A DNA stretch of 64,000 bases from Micrasema longulum (GCA_022494885.1 JAGVSM010000876.1:184050-248049); one strand, 5' to 3'. Shown: positions 51,101-58,467, numbered from the stretch's first letter. Translations and numbers: made by a program. The notes: generated by a model from the sequence alone, not told the origin.

Positions 51101-54100
51101 ATCTAATTTGAATTATTGTCTTTGGTGTAAACAATTTTTTTGGTGTGTTCATGGGTGTCCTACACTAACATACAAAAAAAATGGCAATATATTTTTTACA
51201 TACTGTTTGTTTACCTAAAAAAAATTATAATAATATATTTTATAAAGTAAACATTAATTTTAGTAGGAAGGTTCTAAAAGTATGATTTAAATGAGACTTA
51301 CAGCACATATTTATGATTTATTTAACATTTTATAACGGACATAAGTATGTTTTATTTTTTCCGAGCCTGAAGGTGAAAAAAATAACTCATTGTACAGTTT
51401 GACATTATGATCACACTGTTGAGGGCTACCACAAAGTGGTTAAAAAAAAATATTAAAAAAACAAATGGTTGCTAACTGCTGCAGGGGAGAAACGAGGAGG
51501 GGGAGGGGGGAGTCTGACACACCGTTAACCGCGCGGCCGCGCCCCCCTCGCTTCTCCCCTGCAGAAGTAAGCAACCATTTGTTCTTTTTAATGTTTTATT
51601 TTTACAAATTTTCTTCTTTATAAATATTTTTAAATATGCCAATATGTCTTCTTGGCCATACTGATCATCGTGGTTTCGGATGTGACAGGGTTTAAAGAAC
51701 ACCTGTATAAATAGATGTTGATTTTAATATTCATATTTGAAGTACTAGTGTTGTGGTTATTCATTATAATTCAAATAAAACAACTTTGTTTTTAACCACT
51801 TTTTATTTTACAGACCAGTTTCGAAGCTACAGGAGTAGACACGGTTAAAATGATAAAATATGATAATACTCGTTACTAAATTATGCCTTGATAAGGAAGC
51901 TACGGTAGCTTTGAAACCGGTCGGAAAAAATAAATATGTAGGTAAAATCAAAACAGTTTTTTTTAAATTTGAAGACATTTATTTGCTGTAGATTTTTGGT
52001 TGGATGCGCAAGGCACTGGCGTGTCGCCTGATGATGGTGCCCATCCCCGCCGACCCCCTCGCCCTCCCCTTCACCCTCAAGTCTGACCCTCTCCGCGGCC
52101 CCATCTATGTGCCTCTTAATGTGGAACCCCTCTTTAAGGATAAGACTGCCTTGTTTGAAGGTAAATTACTTTACATCGAATATCCCTGCTACTAAAGTTG
52201 AGACAGAAAACACATATTGTGTATGTATGTATTGATACTGTATAGGATTCCGGAAGCAACGCTTGTACGCATTATTATTATTTTATTTTTTATAGACCTA
52301 AGACATATTTTACAATACATACATATACATGTTATTTGAACAAAACAGAGCATATAAATATAGGAAATAATACTACCATTATAAATTCATATGAATTGCA
52401 TAAATCACATTGAACTGATTCGCTTGCTCCGAAAAATAGCGTGGATGCTTGGACTAGAGAGAGGTAACTTTTCATACGCTGATATAGAGTCAATGTTAAA
52501 TATTTCTTGTCTACAAAAATGTAGAACTAATATTGACTCCATGTATATGTTCGGCATACTAAATGGGTATAATCGATGTGCCATCATTATTGGGACAAGT
52601 AAAAGTCCATATTCCAACTCGTAGGTTGAGAAACAATGAAGTACTGTTCATCGATCAGCATAGAACAAACTATCGCCTTAATTCTCCAATGACCCGTCTT
52701 TGTCATATTGTCAACTCAACACAAGATCTGAACTTTTTTGGTTCAAGTTTACACCGATTTAAATGAGCACTAAATAAATAGTCCAGATCTTGTCTTGATG
52801 TGCCTTATGTTTGTCAATGATTCTTTTCTTTTTTTTTATATGTTTTTAACTATTCTTATGTGAGATCAGCGTGAACGGAGGTATTCTGAATCAGGTAGAA
52901 AAATTTGTGTACCTGGGAAGTATGTTTACTAGGGACGGAAAGGCCGAGAAAGATATTGAAAGGAGGGTGAGTCCCGGGAACAGGGTGAACGGTGCACTAA
53001 AATCTACTTTGGCAAACAAATGTTTATCGCAGGAGGCTAAACTAGCAGTTCACAACGGAGTTCTAGTTTCAACTCTAATGTATGGGAGCGAAGTATGGAA
53101 TTGGAAAATTAATGATGAAAGTAGGTTGAATGCTGTCGAAATGCGATCCCTCAGGCGAATTTGTGGTAAAACAATGTATGATAGGTGCAAAAATGTCGAG
53201 ATCCGTGAAGTGTGTAAGGCTGAGACATGCATTATTGACAGAATTAAGAAAGCGGTGCTGCGTTGGTTTGGACATGTAGAGCGAATGGACAGCGAAAGAA
53301 CGACTAAAAGGATCTACGATGCAAATGTTGATGGATGCAGAAACGAGGAAGACCGAGAAAGACATGGCACGATCAAGTCCATCAAATACTTGAAGATGGA
53401 CATGTCAAAAGTAGAATAATCGGCGTGCGTGCATGAGAAGATGTATGAATGTAGAGGAAGCGAGGTCTGTATGCCAAGATAGAGTGTTATGGCGTTCTAT
53501 CCTCTCTGCCTACCCCTACGGAGAAACGGCGTGATGGTTTGTTGTTGTTGTTGTAATATTAATACTCACGAATTGTGTAAATGAACAATGTCCGTTAATA
53601 AATAAAGCATCCACCGCATACCCGAATCCATTTTAAAGACTAAATGTCTTTCTTCGGATACACTCATACAAGGAAGCATTTTGTTTCATTACAAATTGAG
53701 TATATTTCTTCCTCTACTAACCAAATTTGGTTAGGAAAAGCGCGAACAAATATTTACATTTACAACTTTCAATGTCCCTTTCACTGTCGCTTTTAAACCC
53801 CCACCCCCTCATCGTCTACAAGGTAGGGACAAGGGAAAGTATAAATAAAATAAATAAATTTAGAGAACAGGTGAGTTTTAAGTTTTTTTTTTCCAAAACA
53901 TCACTTCACTCTCACAACTTCGCACCCTGCAGGAAGAGCATTCCATACCAAAGGGCCTGCAACCGCAAATGCGCGTTCAACGAATTTAATAGGCTGGTTG
54001 CATACAGGTATAATAACTTTTCCTATAGCCGTAGACTTAGCTGACCTACGCATGAGACGTCTGTTAGCTAGTTCATCTGGAATGCATATTTCTTTTTAGA

Positions 54101-55964
54101 TATTCCGGAGCAGAGTTGTGCAGTGACTTATACATGAGCCAATGGAGTTTGTATTCCATCCTCTGTGGAAAACGTAGCCAGCCTTCTATGCGGCTTTTTT
54201 CACCATTCATTCATCGTCTTGGTTTCTAGGTTTCCCCGAAGAGTCATGGGCAGACAGACTGTTCCTGTTCCAGGAGGCCATCGCGGGGCGCTTCGGCTTC
54301 ATCAAATGCACGGTGGAGAGCACCTCCCACAGCGGGGGTGTGGGCGAGCACCTGTTTGTGCACGTCACGGGCAACATGTTCATCCTCATCCCCACCTCAC
54401 CCCCGCCACCGCGCGGGCCTCGCCAACGCCCCAAGGCCAAGCATATCAACCCCACCAGGTCGCTAACATAACCTCACTATTACAGCACTGAATTTCAAAC
54501 AGAACACCCTAAAAACCGGGGGAAATTAAATAGTAAGATCAATGATAAATCATTATCATCATACTTATCTTTTGAATAGCTTCCAACTTTTTGAAAGCAT
54601 CAAATAGATCTCGGCGTAATCATAACAATGGATTTAAAATGGGAAGCTCGCATTCTATCTCCAAGAAAGCCAAGTCAATCATTTATTTGTTTCCAAATAT
54701 TACTGCAGAGATATTACTTAAAATATACAAGACCTATGTAAGACCTCTATTAGGAAATGAATACCAAGCATGGAGTCCCTACTTCACTAAAGACGTCGAG
54801 CTACTGGAAAAAGTCCCAAATTACTGGAAAGAATGGCCTACCACGATAGATTAAAAGCACTAGGACTTAGCATCATTGAAAGGACGGCGGAAAGAGAAGC
54901 CTCGATATAAACTTATAAGATACTAAATGATCACTATGACGGTCCCCTGCACGAGATGTATCAATTAAATCCCAACACCAATTTTTGGTGTAACTGGAAG
55001 CTCTATTGTCCCCAATTCCAACTCAATCCCAAGAAAAACTTATTTTCTAGCAGGGTGGTTTCAGACGGGATCAAATTGCCAAACCTAGTTGTCCATTCTA
55101 TTTTTATTAAAAAACCGTTTAGATGCTTTTTCGCATACAAAAAGCATGTACCATATTTTTTGAACCATAAGATGAACTTTTTTGCTCTGAAAATTCAACC
55201 AAAAATCGAGGTGCATCTTATGGTTCGATGTGTCTTATCATCCAAACCTTTTTTTTTCCTATCCTATAGTCCTATGTATCTTATCGTCCGCAAAATATGG
55301 TATGCGAAGATATATACCTATAGCAAAGCACCAGCAAAGCCTGTCTATGACAAATAATAATATTCATTAAATGCAACCTGTTGGGTCTTTTGTGTAGAGC
55401 TTTTTTTTGAAGAACTGGCCTATTAAGCCTAGATCTAGGAACCAGACTACTAGGTGAGGAACGAGTGCTCAATTATCTAAAGCCAGATTTCGCTCTCCAG
55501 GCCCATGTGAGTTTTACACTAAACAAAACTGTTTTTCTATTTAAATCGTAACCCTTTAACTAAATGTTTGCAGGTATCCCATCCACTCTGATGTAGCTCC
55601 GAGTCCCCACGAAGCTTACATAACCCGCCATGTGAGCGGGAAGAACAAGGACGACTACGATAGCAGTCGAAGGGTTTGTGGTCTCATTATTAATTTATTT
55701 ATTATTTTCATATCCACTTCTTTTATCGTTGAAGTGCTTTTATTCTTATTCTAGATGGGTTTCTTGTGGTCATGGAACCACATGGTCTCCAAGAAGTGGC
55801 GTAACTCCAACACTCCCGCCACAGTAGACGACATGTTCCAACTCCGATTCCTCCGAGACTTTAAGCATTTCTGCGCCAATCAAGAGCAGAGGCTCAGCAC
55901 CTTCTGGGAAAACTGTTGGGAGGCCAAAGAGAATGCCACCGCTGGTGAAGTGATTCCTCGATGA
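15152..55964 (+). CDS. DEPDC5: DEPDC5 / Iml1, GATOR1 subunit
   Basis: Orthologue of DEPDC5 (yeast Iml1). With NPRL2 and NPRL3 it forms GATOR1, the GTPase-activating complex for Rag A/B that shuts off TORC1 at the lysosome when amino acids are low. Twenty-eight exons: 15152-15200, 15916-16059, 17123-17292, 18275-18541, 18826-18968, 19710-19897, 20749-21104, 21182-21303, 23001-23152, 23528-23725, 24665-24838, 26725-26874, 31619-31836, 32816-33006, 33691-33865, 33997-34197, 37260-37337, 42092-42181, 44479-44525, 45809-45886, 46170-46374, 46452-46557, 49997-50215, 50431-50591, 51992-52160, 54230-54458, 55574-55673, 55755-55964. Together they give 1530 codons with TGA (1529 aa, human about 1600) in one open frame. 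Intron 5 is GC-AG; the rest are GT-AG. Exons 17-20 are the least certain. Met3 (15158) is an alternative start. Domain groups are listed separately. Confidence 0.92.
15505..15785 (+). pseudogene. Decayed RTE-type retrotransposon 3' end
   Basis: A degenerate copy of the sequence at 53100-53540: GGCTGAATGCTGTC, then GCATTATTGACA, GATGGTTTGGACAT, AATCGGCATGCATGCAAGAG and CTTACCCCTACG. It has stops and deletions. It lies in DEPDC5 intron 1. Confidence 0.75.
16141..16960. mobile_element. Candidate composite MITE region
   Basis: Begins GGGCCAGTTGCACCAG, a foldback-like end. Around 16265-16320 (ACATTTTTGAGAGGAGAATATGGAAGTCTAG) and 16876-16922 lie inverted copies of the same segment. The middle holds a LINE tail fragment (16500-16660) and the reverse copy of the 4237 repeat (16733-16860). 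Boundaries are approximate. Confidence 0.45.
16490..16660 (+). pseudogene. Non-LTR retrotransposon tail fragment
   Basis: Translates to [14 protein letters not shown] and then FVKKWLL, the 'A..WN.LP..L....F...L' pattern found at the C-terminus of many LINE polyproteins. It is short and isolated in DEPDC5 intron 2. Confidence 0.5.
19308..19670 (+). repeat. SINE family B, most complete copy
   Basis: Head (GAACCTGAACCCTGGAAGG, TCAAATAAAAATCCTGG), tRNA-like segment (CGCCTCGTGGTTTACTAG to B-box-like CTGGGTTCGATTT at about 19458), body (GACTGGCACCTGAAGTGTGA, CTGATCACCTTACCTTC) and 3' end (ATGCGATGCCCTATGCACCA, then GATGATGAG). It lies in DEPDC5 intron 5 shortly before exon 6. Partial copies are at 1317, 3997, 4581, 10856 and 12545. 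Confidence 0.8.
21182..26874 (+). CDS. DEPDC5: DEPDC5 exons 8-12: variable linker
   Basis: Residues 440-704, a mostly disordered linker between SABA and SHEN with a few conserved islands. These are [19 protein letters not shown] (exon 8), [20 protein letters not shown] (exon 9) and [20 protein letters not shown] followed by RWTHIFPKG (exon 10, matching the human INPF.PS...KLTSNRRRW block). Exon 11 is Pro/Thr-rich (residues about 597-654). Exon 12 ends with [18 protein letters not shown], which runs into VDWKSL of exon 13. Exon ends at 23152, 23725, 24838 and 26874 are all phase 1, so exons 10-12 can be skipped without a frame change. Confidence 0.88.
21590..21725. repeat. ACCGGTTTC-motif repeat, copy
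   Basis: GACTTTGTTTTTAACCAC followed by TGACCGGTTTCAAAGC. The same string recurs at 51780-51940. Related sequences with GAAACC(A/G)GTCGG or GACCGGTTTCGAGG are at 32040-32120 and 45515-45570. Confidence 0.6.
22592..22732. repeat. Long near-perfect hairpin
   Basis: Arms 22592-22658 and 22667-22732 (about 66 bp) pair almost perfectly around an 8-base loop. They contain CCAACTGGTTTTGGAGCTAC and its complement plus an A/T run. The hairpin lies in DEPDC5 intron 8, 268 bases before exon 9. It is a foldback MITE or a recent inverted duplication. Confidence 0.85.
24284..24400. repeat. Local direct duplication
   Basis: CCTAGGTACTTGTTTATG occurs at about 24286 and again at about 24358, followed by similar sequence (ATTGAATTCC / GTTGATTTCC). 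It is a short direct duplication in DEPDC5 intron 10. Confidence 0.6.
25346..26575 (+). mobile_element. hAT element remnant with 8-bp target duplication
   Basis: TTATAGAG flanks the element on both sides (25346-25353 and 26568-26575). The right end, GGGAACCGCTG, and the left CGGTGGTCCC form a short decayed inverted terminus of the CAGCGGTTCCC type seen in hAT elements. Inside, about 25495-25740 translates with frameshifts to the C-terminal dimerisation part of a hAT transposase ([33 protein letters not shown]). A retrotransposon tail is inserted at about 25780-26310. The whole lies in DEPDC5 intron 11. Confidence 0.7.
25780..26310 (+). pseudogene. LINE 3' end nested in the hAT element
   Basis: Translates to [55 protein letters not shown] and KLKTHLFSK with a stop near 26151, the standard C-terminus of a CR1/Jockey-like polyprotein. 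It ends in an (AAT)n tract (26286-26304). A reverse copy of the same family is at 53830-54181. Confidence 0.8.
29814..30237. mobile_element. piggyBac-like non-autonomous element, TTAA flanks
   Basis: TTAA at both ends (29814-29817 and 30234-30237) followed by inverted termini CCCTTTCAGGCCGG at the left and the complement of CCCTTTCAGCCCG at the right. The 416-bp interior has a 97-codon open frame (29888-30181) with no domain I recognise. TTAA duplication plus a CCC-type end is the hallmark of the piggyBac superfamily. Confidence 0.7.
31210..31305 (-). repeat. SINE family C, reverse copy
   Basis: On the minus strand it reads GGTTGTGGTCCGTGGCTAGA, then GTCGCGGACTAATGG and a B-box-like AAGATTCGAGCCCC. 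It resembles the copy at 13589. Confidence 0.55.
31619..34197 (+). CDS. DEPDC5: DEPDC5 exons 13-16: SHEN domain region
   Basis: Residues 705-966, together with part of exon 17, correspond to the SHEN domain, which in human GATOR1 contacts the Rag nucleotide pocket. Conserved blocks are [109 protein letters not shown] and LNKIKRP. Exon 14 carries an Ala/Pro-rich insert ([13 protein letters not shown]) where the human protein has its own variable loop. Intron 15 is only 131 bases. Confidence 0.92.
32134..32347. mobile_element. MITE family 3, copy A
   Basis: Inverted termini GGTAATTACTACAACTAGG at the left and the complement of GGTAATTACTAAAACTAGG at the right, with GTAACTTC continuing the match on both sides. 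The core has CACTCGTGGAGGAAGTC. The second copy is at 36781-37032. It lies in DEPDC5 intron 13. Confidence 0.85.
32671..32727 (+). repeat. SINE family A tail fragment
   Basis: CCGCTTACAAGCCTCTAAAA followed by GTAGCGGGTTTTTCCTTTT, matching the 3' tail of the copies at 6133 and 43919. A family C-like head (GGGTTGTGGTTCCATG) is just upstream at 32619. Confidence 0.65.
33300..33440 (+). pseudogene. Short RTE-type fragment
   Basis: AGAGTGAATGCGGT, GAAAAATGTGCCGG and TACTGTATGACAGG align in order with the reverse-transcriptase C-terminal region at 53120-53190. It is heavily decayed and lies in DEPDC5 intron 14. Confidence 0.45.
34372..34675 (-). mobile_element. MITE family 1, copy D (reverse)
   Basis: Starts TGAGGAAGTTCAATG and ends CACTGAACTTCTTCA, clean inverted termini. 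The inside is a diverged, shortened reverse copy of the family (AATAGACTATTAAACTAAGC, TTATCGTCGGTTGATT). It lies in DEPDC5 intron 16. Confidence 0.75.
36781..37032. mobile_element. MITE family 3, copy B
   Basis: ATATCGTGGGGTA at the left and TACCCTACGATAT at the right. The interior matches copy A (ACTAGGTAACTTC, TGTCTATTTGTA, TTTTTAGTGGGCAACT). It lies in DEPDC5 intron 16, ending about 230 bases before exon 17. Confidence 0.8.
37239..37256. repeat. (GT)9 microsatellite at a splice acceptor
   Basis: A (GT)n run ends three bases before the CAG acceptor of DEPDC5 exon 17 and stands where the polypyrimidine tract would normally be. Confidence 0.9.
37260..45886 (+). CDS. DEPDC5: DEPDC5 exons 17-20: basic linker before DEP
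   Basis: Residues 967-1063, spread over 8.6 kb as four small exons. Exon 17 (37260-37337) gives [17 protein letters not shown]. Exon 18 (42092-42181) gives [20 protein letters not shown], which matches a block I recall from other insect Iml1 proteins. Exon 19 (44479-44525) gives [11 protein letters not shown]. Exon 20 (45809-45886) gives [20 protein letters not shown]. Exon 20 can only be read after an exon ending in phase 2, and exon 17 ends in phase 0, so a linking exon is required. Exons 18 (phase 0-0) and 19 (phase 0-2) satisfy this exactly. Exon 19 has the weakest acceptor. Exons 17 and 18 have lengths divisible by three and could be optional. Confidence 0.72.
38911..39126. mobile_element. 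Foldback MITE, CAGGACAAAG termini
   Basis: A 216-bp element whose ends read CAGGACAAAG and CTTTGTCCTG. The arms pair over about 70 bases, including CATTTCAAATGTGTTTTAAA (left about 38958, complement near 39080). No coding capacity. Confidence 0.75.
40512..41440 (+). mobile_element. Deleted mariner with long inverted repeats
   Basis: Flanked by TA (40510-40511 and 41441-41442). The terminal repeats are about 165 bp long (40512-40680 and 41280-41440), starting CGAGGTGTGTTCAGAAAA and sharing GTTGGTATACATGCCCCTGA and TTTTCAGCTGTATTCATTG. A broken transposase runs on + from about 40774: SKTRVYE then stop, [20 protein letters not shown], then [19 protein letters not shown] and [14 protein letters not shown] with the first catalytic Asp. 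It breaks off shortly after (KAQSSQW), so the other two catalytic residues are gone. It lies in DEPDC5 intron 17. Confidence 0.85.
42473..42827. mobile_element. hAT-type MITE
   Basis: Ends CAGCGGTCGGCAA and the complement of CAGCGATCGGCAA, followed inside by GGCGGGCCG and CGGGCGGCC. These are typical hAT-MITE termini. The flanking eight bases, TACTATAT and TTCTATAT, match at 7 of 8 positions, fitting a target duplication. It lies in DEPDC5 intron 18. Confidence 0.7.
43382..43401. repeat. (CT)n microsatellite
   Basis: An uninterrupted CT run in DEPDC5 intron 18. Confidence 0.9.
43919..44122 (+). repeat. SINE family A, full copy
   Basis: Matches 6133-6345 throughout: GTAGTTGGTTAGACGGCC, GTTTGATTCCCGCCAGTTGC, TCTCAATTGGTCTGG and the tail CTGCTGACAAGCCTCTG. 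It lies in DEPDC5 intron 18, 357 bases before exon 19. Confidence 0.8.
44905..45420 (+). pseudogene. Reverse-transcriptase core fragment
   Basis: Translates with frameshifts to [20 protein letters not shown], then FYADDTVV at 45023-45046 (the catalytic YADD box), [19 protein letters not shown] and KIKYLGV. This is the palm and thumb region of a Jockey/CR1-like reverse transcriptase. It has several stops and lies in DEPDC5 intron 19. Confidence 0.8.
45515..45570. repeat. ACCGGTTTC-motif repeat fragment
   Basis: CGACCGGTTTCGAGGTTACT followed by ACCTCATCGTCAGG, related to 21640 and 51810. It lies in DEPDC5 intron 19. Confidence 0.5.
46170..46557 (+). CDS. DEPDC5: DEPDC5 exons 21-22: DEP domain
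   Basis: Residues 1064-1167. Conserved pieces are [49 protein letters not shown] and [11 protein letters not shown], the winged-helix DEP fold that names the protein. Exon 22 could end at 46553 or 46557; the GTAAGT donor at 46558 is stronger and its phase 1 matches exon 23. Confidence 0.93.
46633..47480 (+). mobile_element. P-superfamily-like element with THAP exon
   Basis: A perfect 8-bp direct duplication GTATTTAC flanks the element (46633-46640 and 47473-47480). Terminal inverted repeats CTCAGAGTAATAATGCGC and CTCAGAGTAAAAATGCGC match at 17 of 18 positions and continue with ATAGAGGGGCCC / ATAGAGGAGCCC. Near the left end, 46850-46926 could be the first exon of a THAP-type transposase: [25 protein letters not shown], with Cys-x4-Cys and the VSFHR end of the motif, followed by a GTAATT donor. 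The likely start codon has become TTG (46850). No further transposase is left, so this is an internally deleted copy. It lies in DEPDC5 intron 22. Confidence 0.72.
47640..47993 (+). other. Unidentified coding-like fragment
   Basis: Two overlapping open frames of 117 and 84 codons. One has a basic stretch [16 protein letters not shown] followed by CSRCREREH. It resembles part of a mobile-element protein, but I cannot name the family. It is located in DEPDC5 intron 22, just right of the P-like element. Confidence 0.3.
48664..48906. mobile_element. Foldback MITE, about 70-bp arms
   Basis: The left arm (GACGAGAGATACTTTAATCC, CACAAATTTGGAATATCCGG, ACCGGTTTCATCAC) pairs with the right arm (GTGATGAAACCGGTCACTGG onward). 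The interior is about 100 bases, AT-rich. It lies in DEPDC5 intron 22. Confidence 0.8.
49265..49668 (+). mobile_element. MITE family 1, copy C
   Basis: TGTGCTACGGGAAATTGGAT at the left and CCACTGAACTTCCTCACTA at the right. The interior is very similar to copy B. It lies in DEPDC5 intron 22. Confidence 0.8.
49689..49919. mobile_element. MITE family 2, copy B
   Basis: GGCCCCAATCACATAATGG at the left and CTTCCCATTGTAATACGAGC at the right. The interior matches copy A (TACAGAAAACTTAATTTTAC). Its right end is only 77 bases before DEPDC5 exon 23. Confidence 0.8.
49997..55964 (+). CDS. DEPDC5: DEPDC5 exons 23-28: C-terminal domain
   Basis: Residues 1168-1529, the C-terminal domain that packs against SABA and NPRL2 in human GATOR1. 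Conserved blocks are [131 protein letters not shown] and LLRDF-like [20 protein letters not shown]. Exon 23 has two in-phase acceptors six bases apart (49997 or 50003). TGA stops the frame at 55962-55964. Confidence 0.93.
50691..51101 (+). other. Candidate alternative terminal exon of DEPDC5
   Basis: After the acceptor-like TTCCTTGATTTATTGTAG, a 136-codon open stretch begins at TGG 50691 in the same phase as the end of exon 24 (phase 0) and runs to TAA at 51099-51101. Such length is unlikely by chance in this AT-rich DNA. It has a basic N-terminal half and a hydrophobic C-terminus ([20 protein letters not shown]). I recognise no family. It may be an alternative 3' exon, a mobile-element piece, or chance. 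Confidence 0.25.
51458..51588. repeat. GC-rich foldback in intron 24
   Basis: Arms 51458-51503 and 51541-51588 pair: ACAAATGGTTGCTAACTGCT, GCAGGGGAGAAACGAGGAG and their complements. The loop is extremely GC-rich (GCGCGGCCGCGCCC, 51531-51544), unlike anything near it. Confidence 0.85.
51720..51962. repeat. ACCGGTTTC-motif repeat, longest copy
   Basis: AACTTTGTTTTTAACCAC, then GACCAGTTTCGAAGCTAC and, inverted, GTAGCTTTGAAACCGGTCGG, so both orientations of the motif bracket a short spacer. It ends 29 bases before DEPDC5 exon 25. Confidence 0.6.
52391..52800 (+). pseudogene. LINE C-terminal fragment
   Basis: Translates across a frameshift to [17 protein letters not shown], then [42 protein letters not shown] and a stop, the zinc-knuckle-free tail of a Jockey/I-like polyprotein. 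It lies in DEPDC5 intron 25. Confidence 0.6.
52860..53556 (+). mobile_element. RTE-type retrotransposon 3' end
   Basis: A 182-codon frame (52871-53419) reads [64 protein letters not shown] and [10 protein letters not shown], the C-terminal part of an RTE/BovB-like reverse transcriptase, then a stop. The 3' UTR ends in a (TTG)n tail (53536-53555), as RTE elements do. It is 5'-truncated and fairly young, since the frame is intact. It lies in DEPDC5 intron 25; related remnants are at 15505 and 33300. Confidence 0.85.
53830..54181 (-). pseudogene. LINE 3' end, reverse, before DEPDC5 exon 26
   Basis: On the minus strand it encodes the same tail as 25780-26150 ([36 protein letters not shown]). Its end lies about 48 bases upstream of exon 26 of DEPDC5, so it may overlap the branch-point region of intron 25. 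Confidence 0.75.
54560..55140 (+). pseudogene. LINE C-terminal fragment
   Basis: [23 protein letters not shown] start with frameshifts, then [66 protein letters not shown] and [20 protein letters not shown]. This is the thumb and tail of a CR1-like element. It lies in DEPDC5 intron 26. Confidence 0.75.
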
Positions 55965-58467
55965 ACTGAGGATGTAATCCAATATAACCGCAAACTGTGA
56001 TTCCTTATTACAAAGCTGAAATTATCTCCTTAAACATGAATAATGTAATCAATAAGTTTTGTAATATTTGACAGTGAAAGGTCAAGATAAGCTTTAGTTT
56101 CTACAGTAATAATTTGGCCATACATCTATTGAAACCTCTTTATTTGATTGCCAGTGATCTTGGATTTACTGTTTTTAGTCAAATTAATTTGTCGATTATG
56201 TTAATAAATTGTTACACATTCCTACGAAACCCTCAGTTTGCTGTATTGCATTGTTAAATCTGTTTTTTTTTTAGATACTTGTTGGCTTAGTAAATGAGTC
56301 ATTTATTCTAAGGGAAAATGTTTTATATTGAATAAAGTTTTATGAAATACGTGTCATATTTATTATTTATGCTATCTGACAATTAGTTTTTAAAATTTGC
56401 GATATTGATTAGTTTATCTGATGGGAATAGGAAGAGTACAATCGATATGCTATCAGTTTTTTTGCAATAAAGGTGAGTGAGTCACAATGATTGAATGATT
56501 CGTGAAAATAATTCCCAGTGGATTTTTTATTTTAAATCCCTCTGGACATTCCGTACATACATTTATAGGACTGCTTACCGCAACGACTGTTCATTGTAAT
56601 TAGGAGGAAAAAGTAGAATTATAATTACTTTCGAGCTTGCGACTTATATTTTCAAAGTTCTCCAAGCCTGTCCACATGCATCAATCAATCACTCATGCAG
56701 CTGCCGCATCATAATCTCCAGTTCTCATTTTACAATACACAAACAGCTTGAACATATAAAGCATGTATGAAACTAATTTTGTATTTTGGAAAACTCCAGC
56801 AGTCAGTGTATGTTATGATGCAGGGAGATTATTTCTTAAATAATAATGAAAAACAACCATTTTCGGACACATTTTGTTTATTAAGAATATTTATCAAAAC
56901 TCCACATCGGAAATATGTCACCATTCAATAAGGCAGTATTTTTGAGCGGGAGCTCTTTATCATTCACAACTCCATTAAATCTCTACATAATAATTATGTA
57001 CTTAAATGTATTTTATGTCTTATTACAAAAAAAAAACAATTTGAGCATATTGCATTAAAATAGGAATTATTTCTAGTAAGAAAAAAAAAATTATTGCATG
57101 TTGATTAACATGACAAACTTAAATGCTAAAAAATGACAAAATCAATAGCTTGATTAATTGCAGGATAAATACTCTACCATTGCATGAATTAAGAAATAGC
57201 TACAATAGCACTAATTTTGTGTTAGTTAATGCATTTGTATTATAAAAACTATACTCACTAAAACTTGTCATTCCATTTCAATATTTTGTAACTGTTGTAA
57301 AAACCAACAGTTGAATATGTTATATAAATGTTCAAAAGACCAAATAAAATTAGCTTTGTATTTTATTTGTGTTGAATTCATTTATTACATGTCATGTCTC
57401 CAATGTATTGTTTTTGAGCCATATTGTGAAAGTTACGGTAATATTATCAAATTGAATATTGGTGTTCGATAACTCCTATCTTAAAATCATTAAAAAATTA
57501 TTTATCTTAAATCAAAATAATTATTTACAGGGTTTTGTTCAGTGGCCTTGAGATAATTATTTTCATAAAAGTTATTCATAGCTCGAAATGGCAACAATTA
57601 TCGGTCATATCTGATATTAAACTATAATCTATTTTTTAATATTATAACATTTACAATGCATGTAAAACCTTTGTTCAATCATTCAGTCATTTTACCTTTT
57701 CAAAGTTTTTTTTTTCTTATGAAACTATTTACAGGTGGGTACTCCTCCAATAATATTGGGAAATAAATGTCACTAAACTTTAAGCTTTGCTCGCAGTCTT
57801 TTCGAAAGGCTCTTCCAATTAATTAATGAAAATGATTTATTTGTCTTTTATCAACATCAAAAAACTACATTTAAAATTAATTTCACCATTCAAGCAATCA
57901 AGACATGGATAAAGACAAAATTACAAAATATATTCATTTATAGCAGACTTATTTTTTTAATTTACGAGCAGTAATTAAGGAGGATTCCACGGACATAAAT
58001 CTTGCGGTTACATAAATATTTTGTGCGTTACTCGCTGTGTGCAACTCCTGTAATTGGAGAGACTAGATATATTTAAGAAAAAAAATAGCCCTTAATAGAA
58101 AAACAAAAAATACAATTGAAAATAAAAAAACACGCTCTTAAGCTATGTTTATAAAACTAGTAAGTATATATTTATGTTATGGCTTGATTGATTATGGATA
58201 CAAGTCATACTAATTTCACGCAAGGCTATGGAAATGAGATCAACCCGCAAAACAAGCGTCCCGGAATGGACATTAGACAGCCTGCTTCGTGTGGTAATCC
58301 CAAAATGTTTCTCTTCGAGTTTTGTACTTGGACAAAAAAATAATAATTACACTAAAGGAAAAGTATGAAAAAAATGAATTTGGTGCGATAAGCAATTTGT
58401 GAGTTAAAATATTATACTGAACATTAAAGTTATCACAAGAGAGCTTTGTCGGGATTCCGAACCGATC
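55965..58467. other. Intergenic, convergent DEPDC5 and caspase 3' ends
   Basis: Contains the DEPDC5 3' UTR to about 56350. On the caspase strand a possible AATAAA is at 57836-57841 (TTTATT on +), about 630 bases past the caspase stop. No other gene or repeat was recognised. Confidence 0.5.
56331..56336 (+). terminator. DEPDC5 polyadenylation signal
   Basis: AATAAA 367 bases after the stop codon. An earlier AATAAA-like site at about 56202 (TTAATAAATT) is an alternative. Confidence 0.55.

Noticed and set aside
52871..53419. 182-codon frame as a host gene
   Set aside because: The translation is the C-terminal part of an RTE-type reverse transcriptase and ends in a (TTG)n-tailed 3' UTR.
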